A stretch of 64,000 nt of DNA from Endomychus coccineus. Lineage: Eukaryota > Arthropoda > Insecta > Coleoptera > Endomychidae. Below are positions 32,987 through 43,680 of this stretch, one piece after another (positions within the stretch are counted from its first letter, which is position 1; each line of letters starts with the position of its first letter). The notes under the pieces are model-generated. The model saw nothing but the letters and a program-made list of their open reading frames with translations. It had not been told where the DNA came from and did no database searches. The position numbers and the translations under genes were made by a program. Location: assembly GCA_958510875.1 (NCBI GenBank), contig CAUEHT010000004.1, positions 520,001 through 584,000 of the forward strand. Reading direction: 5' to 3'.

Positions 32987-33203
32987 TATTTCCCGCTCAA
33001 ACTGAATTGTTCGTAGAGCGCTTCTTCAAACGTTCTAATAATGCGATAGCGACTTTTTCATAGAATAGGTATTGCAATGACTGATTTTATGTTTTTCCAT
33101 TAACTTGTTATTAAAGTGCTTATTATTTTCCACGATCGCCTTGCAGATTCCTAAGTTTACGATGTTCTTCCAGGAATATCAAACTAACCGCTTTTCGAAC
33201 CTC
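32987..33203 (-). pseudogene. Integrase core fossil (P left arm)
   Basis: DNA matches, with many substitutions and small indels, the part of the copy B/C integrase gene around the second and third catalytic residues (AAAGCG..GATCG..GGAAAA, GAAGAAAC and the SLSGKY region). Compare 42,560-42,795. It has no open frame and lies antisense to the zinc-finger gene. Confidence 0.75.
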
Positions 33204-33925
33204 AAAACGAGTAAACTTGAAAATGTAACATATAATTCTATTATATCAATATTTCCACATCCAACTCTGAATACAACTACCTTATTCATTGTTATTTTAG
33301 ACTGAAATGTTTGTAGTGGTTAGAATTTCTCCAAAATGAACTAGAATTTTGCGAAGAGGAAATTGATTAAAATTTTGAATATCTCGGTTCACACTATCCA
33401 TTTCGCTTAACATACTTTTATAAAATATGGAATGAATTATTATCGAAACGATTTCATCGTTTTCCACGATTGTTAATGATTATCCAAATGAAAACTCTCT
33501 AAACTAATGAAAAATTCACCAAATTTTAACTTGAGGATATCGATGAAATAATATTCATAATAATAATCTGCAGAATAATTAGAGCGATTCCTCTTAAACC
33601 CGCTAGTCTATTATTGCGTTATAAAATATGATGATTTGAATCAATCATTGTTCTAATTATTTATCAAACTATTATGCGATATAATAGAAGACAAACTTAG
33701 TTTCCCTTCAGCTAGATATCATTCATTCACAATACAATTCCTTTAATATTGTAGAAACTTTGATAATGATTCAAATGTTCACATGTTATATAAAAATCGA
33801 ATGAATAGCTTAAAATATCTGAATATTTGAAATATCGATGATTCAGATATCATATTCGATTGAGTATACTGATGTTGTAGCTATATAGCCTTCTATTAAT
33901 AAGCCAATGAACTAGTTGAATGTCA
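33204..33925. other. Arm-centre junction zone of P
   Basis: No gene seen. Mirror similarity with 36,820-37,343 continues to about 33,735 and then stops, which marks the inner end of the left arm. Confidence 0.5.
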
Positions 33926-33929
33926 ATGT

Positions 33930-34400
33930 CAATGTTAGTGTATCTGCATCATCACATTCTGTTCATACTGATATGAGAACGCAAACGCGTGTGAGTTTAA
34001 CAATGAGTGAATCATTTGTAGTACATACAATCTGTTAATTCAAGTTTTTGGATGATATGACTGATGATTTGAATTCCACAGTCATTTGATCTGATTTATT
34101 AATAAAACAGTGCTTTCTATACGCAAAATACACATTAAAATTAATAATTTTATTTCATGTTAGTGTATCTGCATCATCACATTCTGTTCATACTGATATG
34201 AGAACGCAAACGCGTGTGAGTGTAACAATGAGTGAATCATTTGTAGTACATACAATCTGTTAATTCAAGTTTTTGGATGATATGACTGATGATTTGAATT
34301 CCACAGTCATTTGATCTGATTTATTAATAAAACAGTGCTTTTTATAGGCAAAATCTTATTTTCAATAAAAACACATTAAAATTAATAATTTTATTTCAGA
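33930..34400 (+). repeat. Direct duplication, unit about 226 bp (P centre)
   Basis: Two near-identical copies begin ATGTTAGTGTATCTGCATC at about 33,932 and 34,158. The second carries a small insertion near its end. The reverse complement of this region lies downstream of the spliced gene. Confidence 0.85.
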
Positions 34401-34471
34401 CTAATAATAATAATAATACATTTTATAAACTTATATATATATATATAAAAAAAATGAATGAAGTACCCTGT

Positions 34472-35475
34472 TCACCCCCATTTAAAGGTATAGGATCCAC
34501 CAGTGTTAGATTGAATTTTCCTCAACTGCGAAAGAATGAAAAATATATTAGTATAATCAATATAAGAACTAAAAATGTGCATACCTCCACAATCAAAACT
34601 GCTAAGTCTACACCCGTGCCATATATACGCAACTGATCAATATCTTCTTCTTTCGGTGGTGTTGTTGAGGGTGGTAGTGGATGTAGATTCGATCTAGAGG
34701 ATGATGGAGGTGGTGTTGATTGATCTCTGTAAACAGTAAAATGATGTTCCAGGAATTCCTATAGTAATTAAAATTAAATAACTAACCTTATTTGATCAGC
34801 ATCATCAATTATGATGGAGGTGATAGGAGTAAGTGGGAACTGCCTTTTTTGTTTCTTCCTATTGATATTGGATGAGGGACTTGTTGGTCTCTTTCTACAT
34901 CCACTAAAATTGCGTTGAAGAATTAAAAGAAGAATATCGAAAACAACAGAATGAAACTTACTTTTCATTTCTAATCCTTGTTGATGATTGCATCCTGTCA
35001 ACACTGTTATTATTGTCAGCTCTATAAGAAATTTATTATTAGTTTTAACAATGTCTGATTATATTTTTCTTAATGAACTTACACATTATGTAATTCATTG
35101 ATTAAAACCTCTCTCCCGTCGTTCAGGGTACACCTCTCTATTTCCCCATCGTTCATCGTTAATTAACTGTCAACAAATTATAATTAAAAATCTTTAGAAT
35201 GATGTTAAGAATAGAGAACATACCCTCTAATCGAATTATCTTCATTCAAAACTACTAATGTGCTATGAGTCCCTACAGGGTCATCATTATATTTTGAAAT
35301 AGTCCCATCATTCTTACTCATATATACAATATAACCACTGAAAAATTAGTAAAAAGATATGAAATTTTATTAATAGATATTTCTTAATGAAACTTACTTT
35401 TCAGATAAATATGCAGGTGGATCAACCGGTGGTGTATATCTATTTGTTAGTTGTTCCATCAAATCATACATCATA
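34472..35475 (-). CDS. Multi-exon gene in the centre of P
   Basis: Minus-strand exons inferred from splice signals: 35,398-35,475; 35,224-35,337; 35,083-35,166; 34,962-35,021; 34,787-34,903; 34,585-34,726; 34,472-34,525. The introns are 60, 57, 61, 58, 60 and 59 nt, all GT-AG. The first five exons are multiples of three and the splices joining them share the same phase, a symmetric-exon pattern. A stop lies at the beginning of exon 3, followed by a new ATG, so either the gene is broken or two products exist. Exons 4-6 encode a basic and then proline/serine-rich region. Retaining the last intron would add a hydrophobic VCTFLVLILIILIYFSF end; splicing gives a short SNTGGSYTFKWG end. No family recognised. 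Confidence 0.6.
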
Positions 35476-35519
35476 CTTAAAAAGAGATGATTTCAAAATT
35501 TTAACGAAAGAATTTTCAG

Positions 35520-36545
35520 AGCAATCAAATCAGAAACTTGAACTGCTAATGAGGAAAGGTCCCTGATTGAAATTATGAGAAAATGTGTTTCTTTGTTTTG
35601 AAAATATATTAAAATTCCTTTGAATCAAATTAAAAATGAAATCTATTCAATAACTAATGGAAAAATTAAAACGAAATTATTTCAAAAAATATTAAGATCT
35701 GAAAAAGTTAACTTCATAATCAATGAATATTGATCTGAAAGAAAAATTGGTTCATTGAAATTAGTGAAATGATATTTTTAAGTTGTGAAAACATCATGAA
35801 TTTTCTTTCATATATTAGGTTAAAAACATATTTAATCAATACTTCCTTTCGGTAAATTACATTTTACAATTGATAAAAATAGCATCTGATGAATAATTGT
35901 TGTCATCCATAAAATTTATGTTTTTCCCTAATTGAAATTAGGAGAAAATGTGTTTCTTTGTTTTGAAAACATATTAAAATTCCTTTGAATCAAATTAAAA
36001 TTGATAAAAATGATAACTATTCAATAACTAATAGAGAAATCAAAACGAAATTATTTCGAAAAAATATTAAGATCTGAAAAAGCTAACTTCATAATCAATG
36101 AATATTGATCTGAAAGAAAATTTGGTTCGCTAATTTAAATTAGGAGAAAATGTGTTTCGTTGTTTTGAAAACACATTAAAATTCCTTTGAATCAAATTAA
36201 AATTGATAAAAATGATATCTATTCAATAACTAATAGAAAAATTAAAACGAAATTATTTCAAAAATATTAAGATCTGAAAAAGTTAACTTCATAATCAATG
36301 AATATTGATCTGGAAGGAAAATTGGTTCATTGAAATTAGTGGAAATGATATTTTTAAGTTGTGAAAACATCATAAATTTTCTTTCAATCACAACTAGTTT
36401 TTCATATATTAGGTTAAAACATATTTAATCATAACTTCCTTCGGTAAATTATATTTTACAAGTGATAAAAATAGCATCTGATGAATAACAGGAAAATTGA
36501 AACTTACCTTGAAACAGCTGAACACAAATGATTTCTCGTACATTA
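35520..36545. repeat. Three AT-rich direct repeats (P centre)
   Basis: Copies at about 35,568-35,830, 35,930-36,130 and 36,138-36,420 share GGAGAAAATGTGTTTC and TAAAATTCCTTTGAATC. They lie upstream of exon 1 of the spliced gene and could be part of a long first intron: on the minus strand an AAG-GTAAGT donor sits at about 36,502-36,510 and a TATATATA box at about 36,553-36,562. Confidence 0.7.
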
Positions 36546-36617
36546 AACACTACTATATATAGGCAAATTTTATATTACCTAAGGGAAAAAGCAGACGCCT
36601 TTGATTAAATTGTTGTT

Positions 36618-37010
36618 GTGAATGAATGATATCTAGCTGAAAGGAAACTGAGTTTGTCTTCTATTCTATCGCATAATATTTTGATAAATAATTAGAACAA
36701 TGATTGATTCAAATCATCATATTTTATAACGCAATAATAGACTCGCGGGCTTAAGAGGAATCGCTCTAATTATTCTGCAGATTATCATTATGAATATTAT
36801 TTTATCGTTATCCTTTGTGAATGAATGATATCTAGCTGAAGGGAAACTGAGTTTGTCTTCTATTATATCGCATAATAGTTTGATAAATAATTAGAACAAT
36901 GATTGATTCAAATCATCATATTTCATAACGCAATAATAGACTAGCGGGTTTAAGAGGAATCGCTCTAATTATTCTGCAGATTATTATTATGAATATTATT
37001 TCATCGATAT
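36618..37010. repeat. Direct duplication at the inner edge of P right arm
   Basis: Two copies of about 190-200 bp, both beginning GTGAATGAATGATATCTAGC. Only one copy exists in the left arm (33,540-33,735), so the duplication is right-arm specific. Confidence 0.8.
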
Positions 37011-37343
37011 TCTCAAGTTAAAATTTGGTGAATTTTTCATTAGTTTAGAGAGTTTTGATTTGGATAATCATTAACAATCGTGGAAAACGATGAAATCGTT
37101 TCGATAATAATTCATTCCATATTTTATGAAAGTATGTTAAGCGAAATGGATAGTGTGAACCGAGATATTCAAAATTTTAATCAATTTCCTCTTCGCAAAA
37201 TTCTAGTTCATTTTGGAGAAATTCTAACCACTACAAACATTTCAGTCTAAAATAACAATGAATAAGGTAGTTGTATTCAGAGTTGGATGTGGAAATATTG
37301 ATATAATAGAATTATATGTTACATTTTCAAGTTTACTTGTTTT

Positions 37344-37560
37344 GAGGTTCGAAAAGCGGTTAGTTTGATATTCCTGGAAGAACATCGTAAACTTAGGAAT
37401 CTGCAAGGCGATCGTGGAAAATAATAAGCACTTTAATAACAAGTTAATGGAAAAACATAAAATCAGTCATTGCAATACCTATTCTATGAAAAAGTCGCTA
37501 TCGCATTATTAGAACGTTTGAAGAAGCGCTCTACGAACAATTCAGTTTGAGCGGGAAATA
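37344..37560 (+). pseudogene. Integrase core fossil (P right arm)
   Basis: Exact mirror of 32,987-33,203, with coordinates summing to 70,547. Confidence 0.75.
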
Positions 37561-37603
37561 CAATGTTGTATGATTTGAGCGTGGATGAATAACTATTGAA
37601 GGG

Positions 37604-37960
37604 TCAGTGTGGATTCAAATGAATTAAACAATCAGTTGTAATGATGTATCCAGTATACAACAATTTCGTTCTAACTGCAGTGCATGATGTGGAAAACGTG
37701 TGTCTGAAAGCAATGGAAACTATAGAACAATTCCCATCGAAAAACATGCAATCGGACCATTCAGTTGCAACTAAATGTTCTACAAAGATATCGGGCTTAG
37801 CGGCGGGCGTCTGAAGATAGTTTTTCCGAGTTTTAGAAGAGTTTGAAATGTCTGCAATGCATGAAAAATCCCCATGAGGGGTAATGATATTCGATGGCGA
37901 ACCTTCACACCAAAACATTCTCTCTGAATCATCGTTCGCAAAATTGCGTCGAACCAACAT
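37604..37960 (-). CDS. Unknown ORF with internal duplication (P right arm)
   Basis: Mirror copy of the ORF at 32,587, open over the same length with only two or three substitutions. Conservation may reflect gene conversion between the arms rather than selection. Confidence 0.4.
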   Translation of the reverse strand: MLVRRNFANDDSERMFWCEGSPSNIITPHGDFSCIADISNSSKTRKNYLQTPAAKPDIFVEHLVATEWSDCMFFDGNCSIVSIAFRHTFSTSCTAVRTKLLYTGYIITTDCLIHLNPH

Positions 37961-38079
37961 AACAAAATCGCGCAAACTTTCACACCAATAATCTCTCTGA
38001 GAATCATCGTTGAAGATGAAATTCGATCCTACACCTTCATTGTCTTAAATAATGTAAAAAAATAGTGGAAAACGATCAA

Positions 38080-38400
38080 TCATTTCGAGTTTTTATTCAA
38101 ATACCATTTATTACAAAATCTTCTTAATTCATTAATTATTTCACGTTTCTCTTCGATATATCCTTGTAGAGGTATGATTTCTTCTAACCGGTCCAGTAGA
38201 ACATCTGGGTTGGACCAGTAAATTATACTTTTATCTCGACTGTGGAATAACATAATATGACGATTCAAATTGTCTCGGCGAGAAAATGTAGCTTCACAAT
38301 GCTTGCATGAGAAACTGTGTGTTTTGAAATGTTTTTTCTCGTGCCGCCTCAGCGCATTTGCTCTCGAAAATTCCCTTTGACATTGCCCGCAAACGTGCAT
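38080..38400 (-). CDS. C2H2 zinc-finger protein (P right arm)
   Basis: Protein identical to that at 32,147-32,467. The upstream TTGGGAGGGTCC array is also mirrored (38,417-38,707). Confidence 0.8.
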   Translation of the reverse strand: MHVCGQCQREFSRANALRRHEKKHFKTHSFSCKHCEATFSRRDNLNRHIMLFHSRDKSIIYWSNPDVLLDRLEEIIPLQGYIEEKREIINELRRFCNKWYLNKNSK

Positions 38401-39389
38401 GGTGGTTGATGATTAACTAATGACAATGTGATATGGCTGTTTTCAAACACCCTCCCAATAACGATTGGATCCTCCCAAAGAACGTTTGGACCCTCCCAAA
38501 AAACATTTGGACCCTCCCAAGAAAAAACGTTTTGTAACTAATGACAATGTGATTTGGCTGTTTTTAAAGACCCTCCCAATAACGATTGGATCCTCCCAAA
38601 GAACGTTTGGACCCTCCCAAAAAACATTTGGACCCTCCCAAGAAAAAACGTTTTGTAACTAATGACAATGTGATATGACTGTTTTCAAAGACCCTCCCAA
38701 TAACGATTGTCAACGGTTTTTTCAATATAACTCGAAAAGTATGAAAGATATCGATAATTATCTATCTGATACCTACAACTTTCTCCTTTAACTATTTCCG
38801 ATCCGAGCTATAGTTTTTTAAGAAAAACAGCATTTTTGCCAATTTTGTAAGTTATGTTCGACATTTCAGATCGAGTTGCAGAAACTCACCTTTTTAAATT
38901 TAATTTGCTATACGCTCATATTTTTTTTCCAGGTATTAATTTCTGCATGTGTTGCTTGAACTATATAGATATTACATTTACGGAGAATTGCATAAAATGT
39001 GATCCGTATTGAAGTCAAAACTCGATTGAAACAAACAACTTCATTAGTGTGGAAGTTGTTAAGTATCGGAATCAATATAATGAAGCAGATTAGATTGGAA
39101 TCGGAATAAGAATTACGCAATATACATGTAGTTAAAAAAAGTAAATATTCATAACCTTATGGATCATAGTAAATCACAATTGATATTGTTGGTGATGACA
39201 GTCAATCAAAATTATTTTGCCCTGTGAATAGAATTTAATTCTGAGCTACTTCTAATCTTTCCTACTATATCAAATTTTTGACAGAGATTTGAAAACGGAA
39301 AGAGCGAAATTACGATGTTTCTTTGTTCGCAAATATATATTTTCCGATATGTGGTATAAAATCAGTTGTGGATTCCAAGTGAAATTATT

Positions 39390-39806
39390 GAAAATAACAT
39401 ACAAAATTGCGAAAATTTTGGGTATTTCTCCTTCCATTGCAGATGATGTGAGTGTAGTTGTCTTTTGTACGAGATGTGGTAAACATGATGATTGTCGGAT
39501 CATTTGCCATTCAGCCATATCCCCCTCACTTCGATCAAAGAATAAGAGTTTAAGTTTATAATGTATGGTTGTACGATTGTCTTGTGAGATGTCGAATGTG
39601 AATACCTCCAATTGGTTATCATTGATTTTTTGAAAATTCATCGGAATCCATTCGGTACGGTTACACTCCCCACCACCACCACCGCCGACATCCTTCAGAC
39701 AAATATAGATGCGTTCAACGTGTTGGGGAACGTTCGCGTATAAAATACCATTCAGAATTGCGGTTAGAATCATAAAATTTGTTTTCAACACCCGCACTCC
39801 CATCAT
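39390..39806 (-). pseudogene. Membrane glycoprotein (P right arm), membrane anchor lost
   Basis: The signal segment and both NRT sequons are intact. The 1.1-kb right-arm deletion cuts the gene at KIFAILYVI and fuses about 30 unrelated residues, so the transmembrane helix is removed. If expressed it could be secreted. Confidence 0.75.
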
Positions 39807-39948
39807 CACCACTTTCTACACTTAATTTGTTCAGCAGTCTTATAACTTTAATTTTATCTGCGTAAAAATTCAAGTCTCTTCTTAGTTTATGAACTTTTTC
39901 CACGAATTCGCAAAGTCTGCTTGTGTATTCTTCAAAAGATATATCCAT
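39715..39948 (-). CDS. Small coiled-coil protein (P right arm)
   Basis: 77 residues, mirror of 29,493-29,726 with two substitutions (S for R at position 11, E for K near position 50). Confidence 0.55.
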   Translation of the reverse strand: MDISFEEYTSRLCEFVEKVHKLRRDLNFYADKIKVIRLLNKLSVESGDDGSAGVENKFYDSNRNSEWYFIRERSPTR

Positions 39949-39976
39949 AATGATATATTTGTAGATATCTATATTA

Positions 39977-40468
39977 TTATTTTAAGAGCCACATAACATC
40001 TTCCTTCGTAAGAAATTCGAATAACTTCCAACTATTCGCACTAGAACACATAGGATTCACACTATTGGGGTGATGTAAACAGATGAATTCACAATTTCCT
40101 CGCTCTAATTTTGGACATTTACCTTTCAAATTCACCACTTCTACTCGATCTAACCCCAATTCTTGGAACGCCCCCCGTAGAAACTTAGCTTTTATCTTCC
40201 CACATACATAAACACTAGCATCCGGATCGATATTTTCCTTCAAAATTTCATACAATTCATCATATTCCTGATAGCCAGAGTTCCATGGAATCCCGTGATA
40301 TTTTTCACAATGAAATATTCTCTTCATTTGCCTCTCAGATAGTTGATCCATCGATTTTGGTGGTTTGAATAGAAAATATTTCTCCAACCTTTTATCACAG
40401 TCCAACAAAGAGAGTTCCTTGATTTTATATACGTTTGCAGAAATCGGGAAACTTTGAATATCAACCAC
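39977..40468 (-). pseudogene. RNase H-like protein (P right arm), stop at codon 2
   Basis: The ATG that starts the left-arm gene is followed here by TAG (TCG on the left). The rest of the frame is open, with small changes (ERQMKRIF for EKQMKKIF). No other suitable ATG exists near the N-terminus. Confidence 0.65.
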
Positions 40469-40533
40469 GATAGACTACATTTCTAACTAGAATGATAAAC
40501 TATCCAAATATCTAGTTGCACATGCGCAGATCA

Positions 40534-41136
40534 TTAACATATTTCTTTGACGAAATTTCGAAAGAGTACGTCGAAGCACAAAATTTGTAGTGATGATGGA
40601 CTTATTCTATAGTCGACCTCCCCGCCTATCTCAGAAAACAGTTGAAACATCTTAAAGGTGTAAGAATTTGAAGTATCTCTTCGGATGCTGCGCATGTCCA
40701 TTATCTCACATCGGTATGGTAGTAGTGCGATCCGATAAAAATCAACATCGATATCATGGAGCACTCTAAAACAATCAAGTATGTACGATCCTGGTTTCGG
40801 AACGATACCCGAAATTTGATGCAATATGATTTTTCCCATTCTTCTATGTTTATATTTGAACTGACCTTCTATATTCATATCGATTATCTTCCAATCTTCT
40901 GGAGGTGGATCGAAATCTCCTCCGAAATAGAAAATATCAGCATACGCCCAATCGGTCGAGGCCCCCACTAGGAAAGTTATGAATTCTCCAGCGATTATCC
41001 AATTTTTGGATGGTAATTGTAATTCTTCGAGGATTTCCATCATATTCGGCGGACATGCGCTTATTACGAATTTCTTCGCATCGTACACGGTGGTAAGCAC
41101 ACTATGAATAAAACTGTTGTATAATCGAGGAGACAT
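40534..41136 (-). CDS. Nucleotidyltransferase-like protein (P right arm), long form
   Basis: 200 residues from the ATG. Identical to the left-arm protein up to KMFQLF, then reads on through SEIGGEVDYRI to FVKEIC because of one extra T. This is more likely the original form, since the left-arm tail is only two residues. Confidence 0.55.
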   Translation of the reverse strand: MSPRLYNSFIHSVLTTVYDAKKFVISACPPNMMEILEELQLPSKNWIIAGEFITFLVGASTDWAYADIFYFGGDFDPPPEDWKIIDMNIEGQFKYKHRRMGKIILHQISGIVPKPGSYILDCFRVLHDIDVDFYRIALLPYRCEIMDMRSIRRDTSNSYTFKMFQLFSEIGGEVDYRISPSSLQILCFDVLFRNFVKEIC

Positions 41137-41344
41137 TATCACGAACTGAGTTCGATTTAGTTGAAGCAGTCACACACACCCTCTGCGCTATTGAATTTTT
41201 CAACCTTAAATATACAATCAAAACTAAATGGTATTCTTGCGGGTGAGAGATAAGAGGTCGATCGAACTGGTAAGTATACATGTAAAAGAATAGAACATTT
41301 TCAGATAAAAATGATGCGGGTTCGGATCCCTTTCAATCTTTCTC

Positions 41345-42195
41345 ACCAAAGAATACCATTTTTTTTCATTTGATGTACACGTCGTAGACGTTATGATCGA
41401 TTCACAACCGCCATGATACCTCGTTGACCACCTCACGTGATAGCTGCCATGACACCACGTGTCTAGGACATTTCTTACAAACAACCTGTATATACAACAT
41501 AACATACTCTTTACAAACCCCCTGTATATACATTCAAACAATAATTACAAACACCGAATGCCAATCGTCAGCAGATAGCATGACACCTCGTGACAGACGC
41601 CATGACACCTCGTTGCTAGCCGCCGTGACAGACGCCATGACACCGAAGGAACACGTGATAGCTGCCATGACACCACGTGTCTAGGACCTCTCTTACAAAC
41701 AACCTGTATATACAACATAACACACTCTTTACAAACATCCTGTATATACATTCAAACAATAATTACAAACACCGAATGCCAATCGTCAGCACAAACCGAG
41801 TAACTCACAATCACGCTATCTAGCCGATAACGTTATCTACCTGATAACACTTATCACACACACTGGATGTCCATCCGGGTGACTCACAATCACTGATAAC
41901 GCTATCTACCGATAACGTTATCTACCCGATAACGCTAATTACACACACATCGCCAGCATGGGTGACTCACAATCACTGATAACGCTATCTAGCCGATAAC
42001 GTTATCTACCCGATAACACTAATTACACACACTGGATGCCAGACCGAGTCACTGATAACGCTATCTAGCCGATAACGTTATCTACCCGATAACATACATC
42101 GCCAGCGCAGACCGGAAGTGGAGACCTGATAATCGGAGCACAGACCGGAAGTGACGTCACACTTCCTGTCCCAAAGGTAGTCCACTGTATCTACT
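41345..42195. repeat. Right terminal repeats of P
   Basis: Mirror of the left end with fewer units: about two 217-bp units (41,400-41,790), then 82-85-bp GATAACGTTATC units and the unique tip. The last 120 bp equal the left tip exactly. Confidence 0.85.
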
Positions 42196-43018
42196 CAACT
42201 AAATACACACCGGTTTGTTTTGTTTTCTGTAATTCTTCCTCATAGAAACAGCCGCTGATTGGTGCGTTGGTCATATCTTCTAGTAGATATGTGACCGGGT
42301 TGGTAATCATTACTTTGATGATTTTAAATAATTCCGTACTCCAATTGGGCGTAAATCACTTCTCAAAAATATGTTTAGCCTTACTTACTCGTACCACATC
42401 TCCAACGTTGTATTTGTGAGGCAGAGCTAACTTGATGTGTGAGTAAGATCGCTTCAATATCTCGCTCTCAATCTGTTTCGTCACTTTTATTGGAGCCATA
42501 TTTATAGTACTATGTTTACGTTTATTATATTTTCCTGTGGTTTCTTCAAGTATATCAAGCCATTTGTATTTCCCGCTAAGACTGAAATGTTCGTAGAGCG
42601 ATTCCTTTAATGTTCGAATGACACGTTCAGCAATGGCTGCTTTTTTCACACTATACGTATTATAATGATTGATATTATGTTTCTTCATTAGATCGTTAAA
42701 GTGTTCATTGAAGAATTCTTTTCCCTGATCGCTTTGCAGATTCGTAGTCTTACGATGTCCTTCTAGCAATATAGAACTGACCGCTTTCCGAACCTCTTCG
42801 GCTGATTTCGTTTTCAGCTTGCGTGTCCATAGAAATTTCGAGAAACAATCGATCATAACCAAAATGTATTTGAATCCTCTATTTTCACGAGCGTAATTAC
42901 CCATTTCAGCCAGATCCATTTGCCACAAATCATCCAAACCTTTTATGATTGTTCTGCGTCGTTTGAAATTCTTCCTCCTCGGTTTATGAAGCTCATGCAC
43001 AACTTGTTCTCCACTCAT
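42196..43018 (-). pseudogene. Integrase 5' part (copy B), split by P and nonsense
   Basis: Encodes the N-terminal and catalytic core (LWQMDLAEM, NLQSDQGKEFF, IAERVIRTLKESL) and stops at a TGA in place of the glycine of EKGFTP (near 42,356). It continues to the P insertion point at VYLV. CAACTA at 42,196-42,201 is the right target-site copy. Confidence 0.9.
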
Positions 43019-43035
43019 CTTATCAATGTGGAAAT

Positions 43036-43680
43036 CTAGTGTAGAATTAATTTTTTGGGTATATTCACAGGATTTGGAGATATACGTTTCACAGAGCCCT
43101 GCTTTGTTGTTGTGGATGATGAGGGTCTCTTCTTAGAAGGTTCCATAGATGTTATCCGTCGTTCTAACGCCTCAACTTTACTAGTAATGTCATTTAGACG
43201 CATGTTCACACTGTTAAATGTGTTATTGATCTCTTTCAATTCATTTCTGTTTTCCCTCACACTATCACTGATTGTTTCATACTCTGATTTTATATAGATC
43301 CCCATTTCATTATATTTATTCTGAATGTCCATCAGATGTTTATCAATGTTGAGAATAACCTTCTCATTCGTTAATTTATGTTCATCCAGATCCTTGTTTA
43401 TATCTTTGATCAAATTATCAACCCTAACATTGAAGGTATCTTTAAGACTGGTTTCCGTTTTCAGATTCAGTTTGTGTGTTAATTTATCAACATATACTTT
43501 ATTTGCAACATCTCCATCATCATTCGGTTATTTTACGTTGCACAATCTACGATTTTCCATATCATAACTTCCATCGCTCGTTAGGAATAATTCTTGTCCG
43601 TGAACTTGTTTGAAATTATTATTAAATATATTTGTATCATATATTCACATGGAAGAGGAGGCTCTGCCAAACTTATCCAT
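43036..43680 (-). pseudogene. Fiber-like coiled-coil protein (copy B), nonsense
   Basis: The coiled-coil part (43,036-43,413) is open. An in-frame TAA near 43,528 interrupts the segment equivalent to KSPNDDGD, and a second break separates the N-terminal tip. The ATGGATAA overlap with the upstream gene is conserved. Confidence 0.8.

Larger units (their letters stand above)
26797..42195. mobile_element. Element P: 15.4-kb palindromic Polinton-derived element
   Basis: Starts AGTAGATACAGTGGACTACC and ends with its exact reverse complement; at least 120 terminal bp are identical. The AG...CT ends and 6-bp duplication are Polinton-type. The left arm (26,797 to about 33,735) and right arm (about 36,820-42,195) carry the same genes in mirror order around a 3-kb unique centre. 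It has no capsid, ATPase or polymerase gene, and its only integrase is an antisense fossil. It shares GGTCTCCACTTCCGGTCT near its tip and the coiled-coil/glycoprotein module with copies A-D. Confidence 0.85.

Noticed and set aside
33105..33305. 66-residue ORF present in both P arms
   Set aside because: Antisense to the integrase fossil and conserved only because the arms are near-identical.
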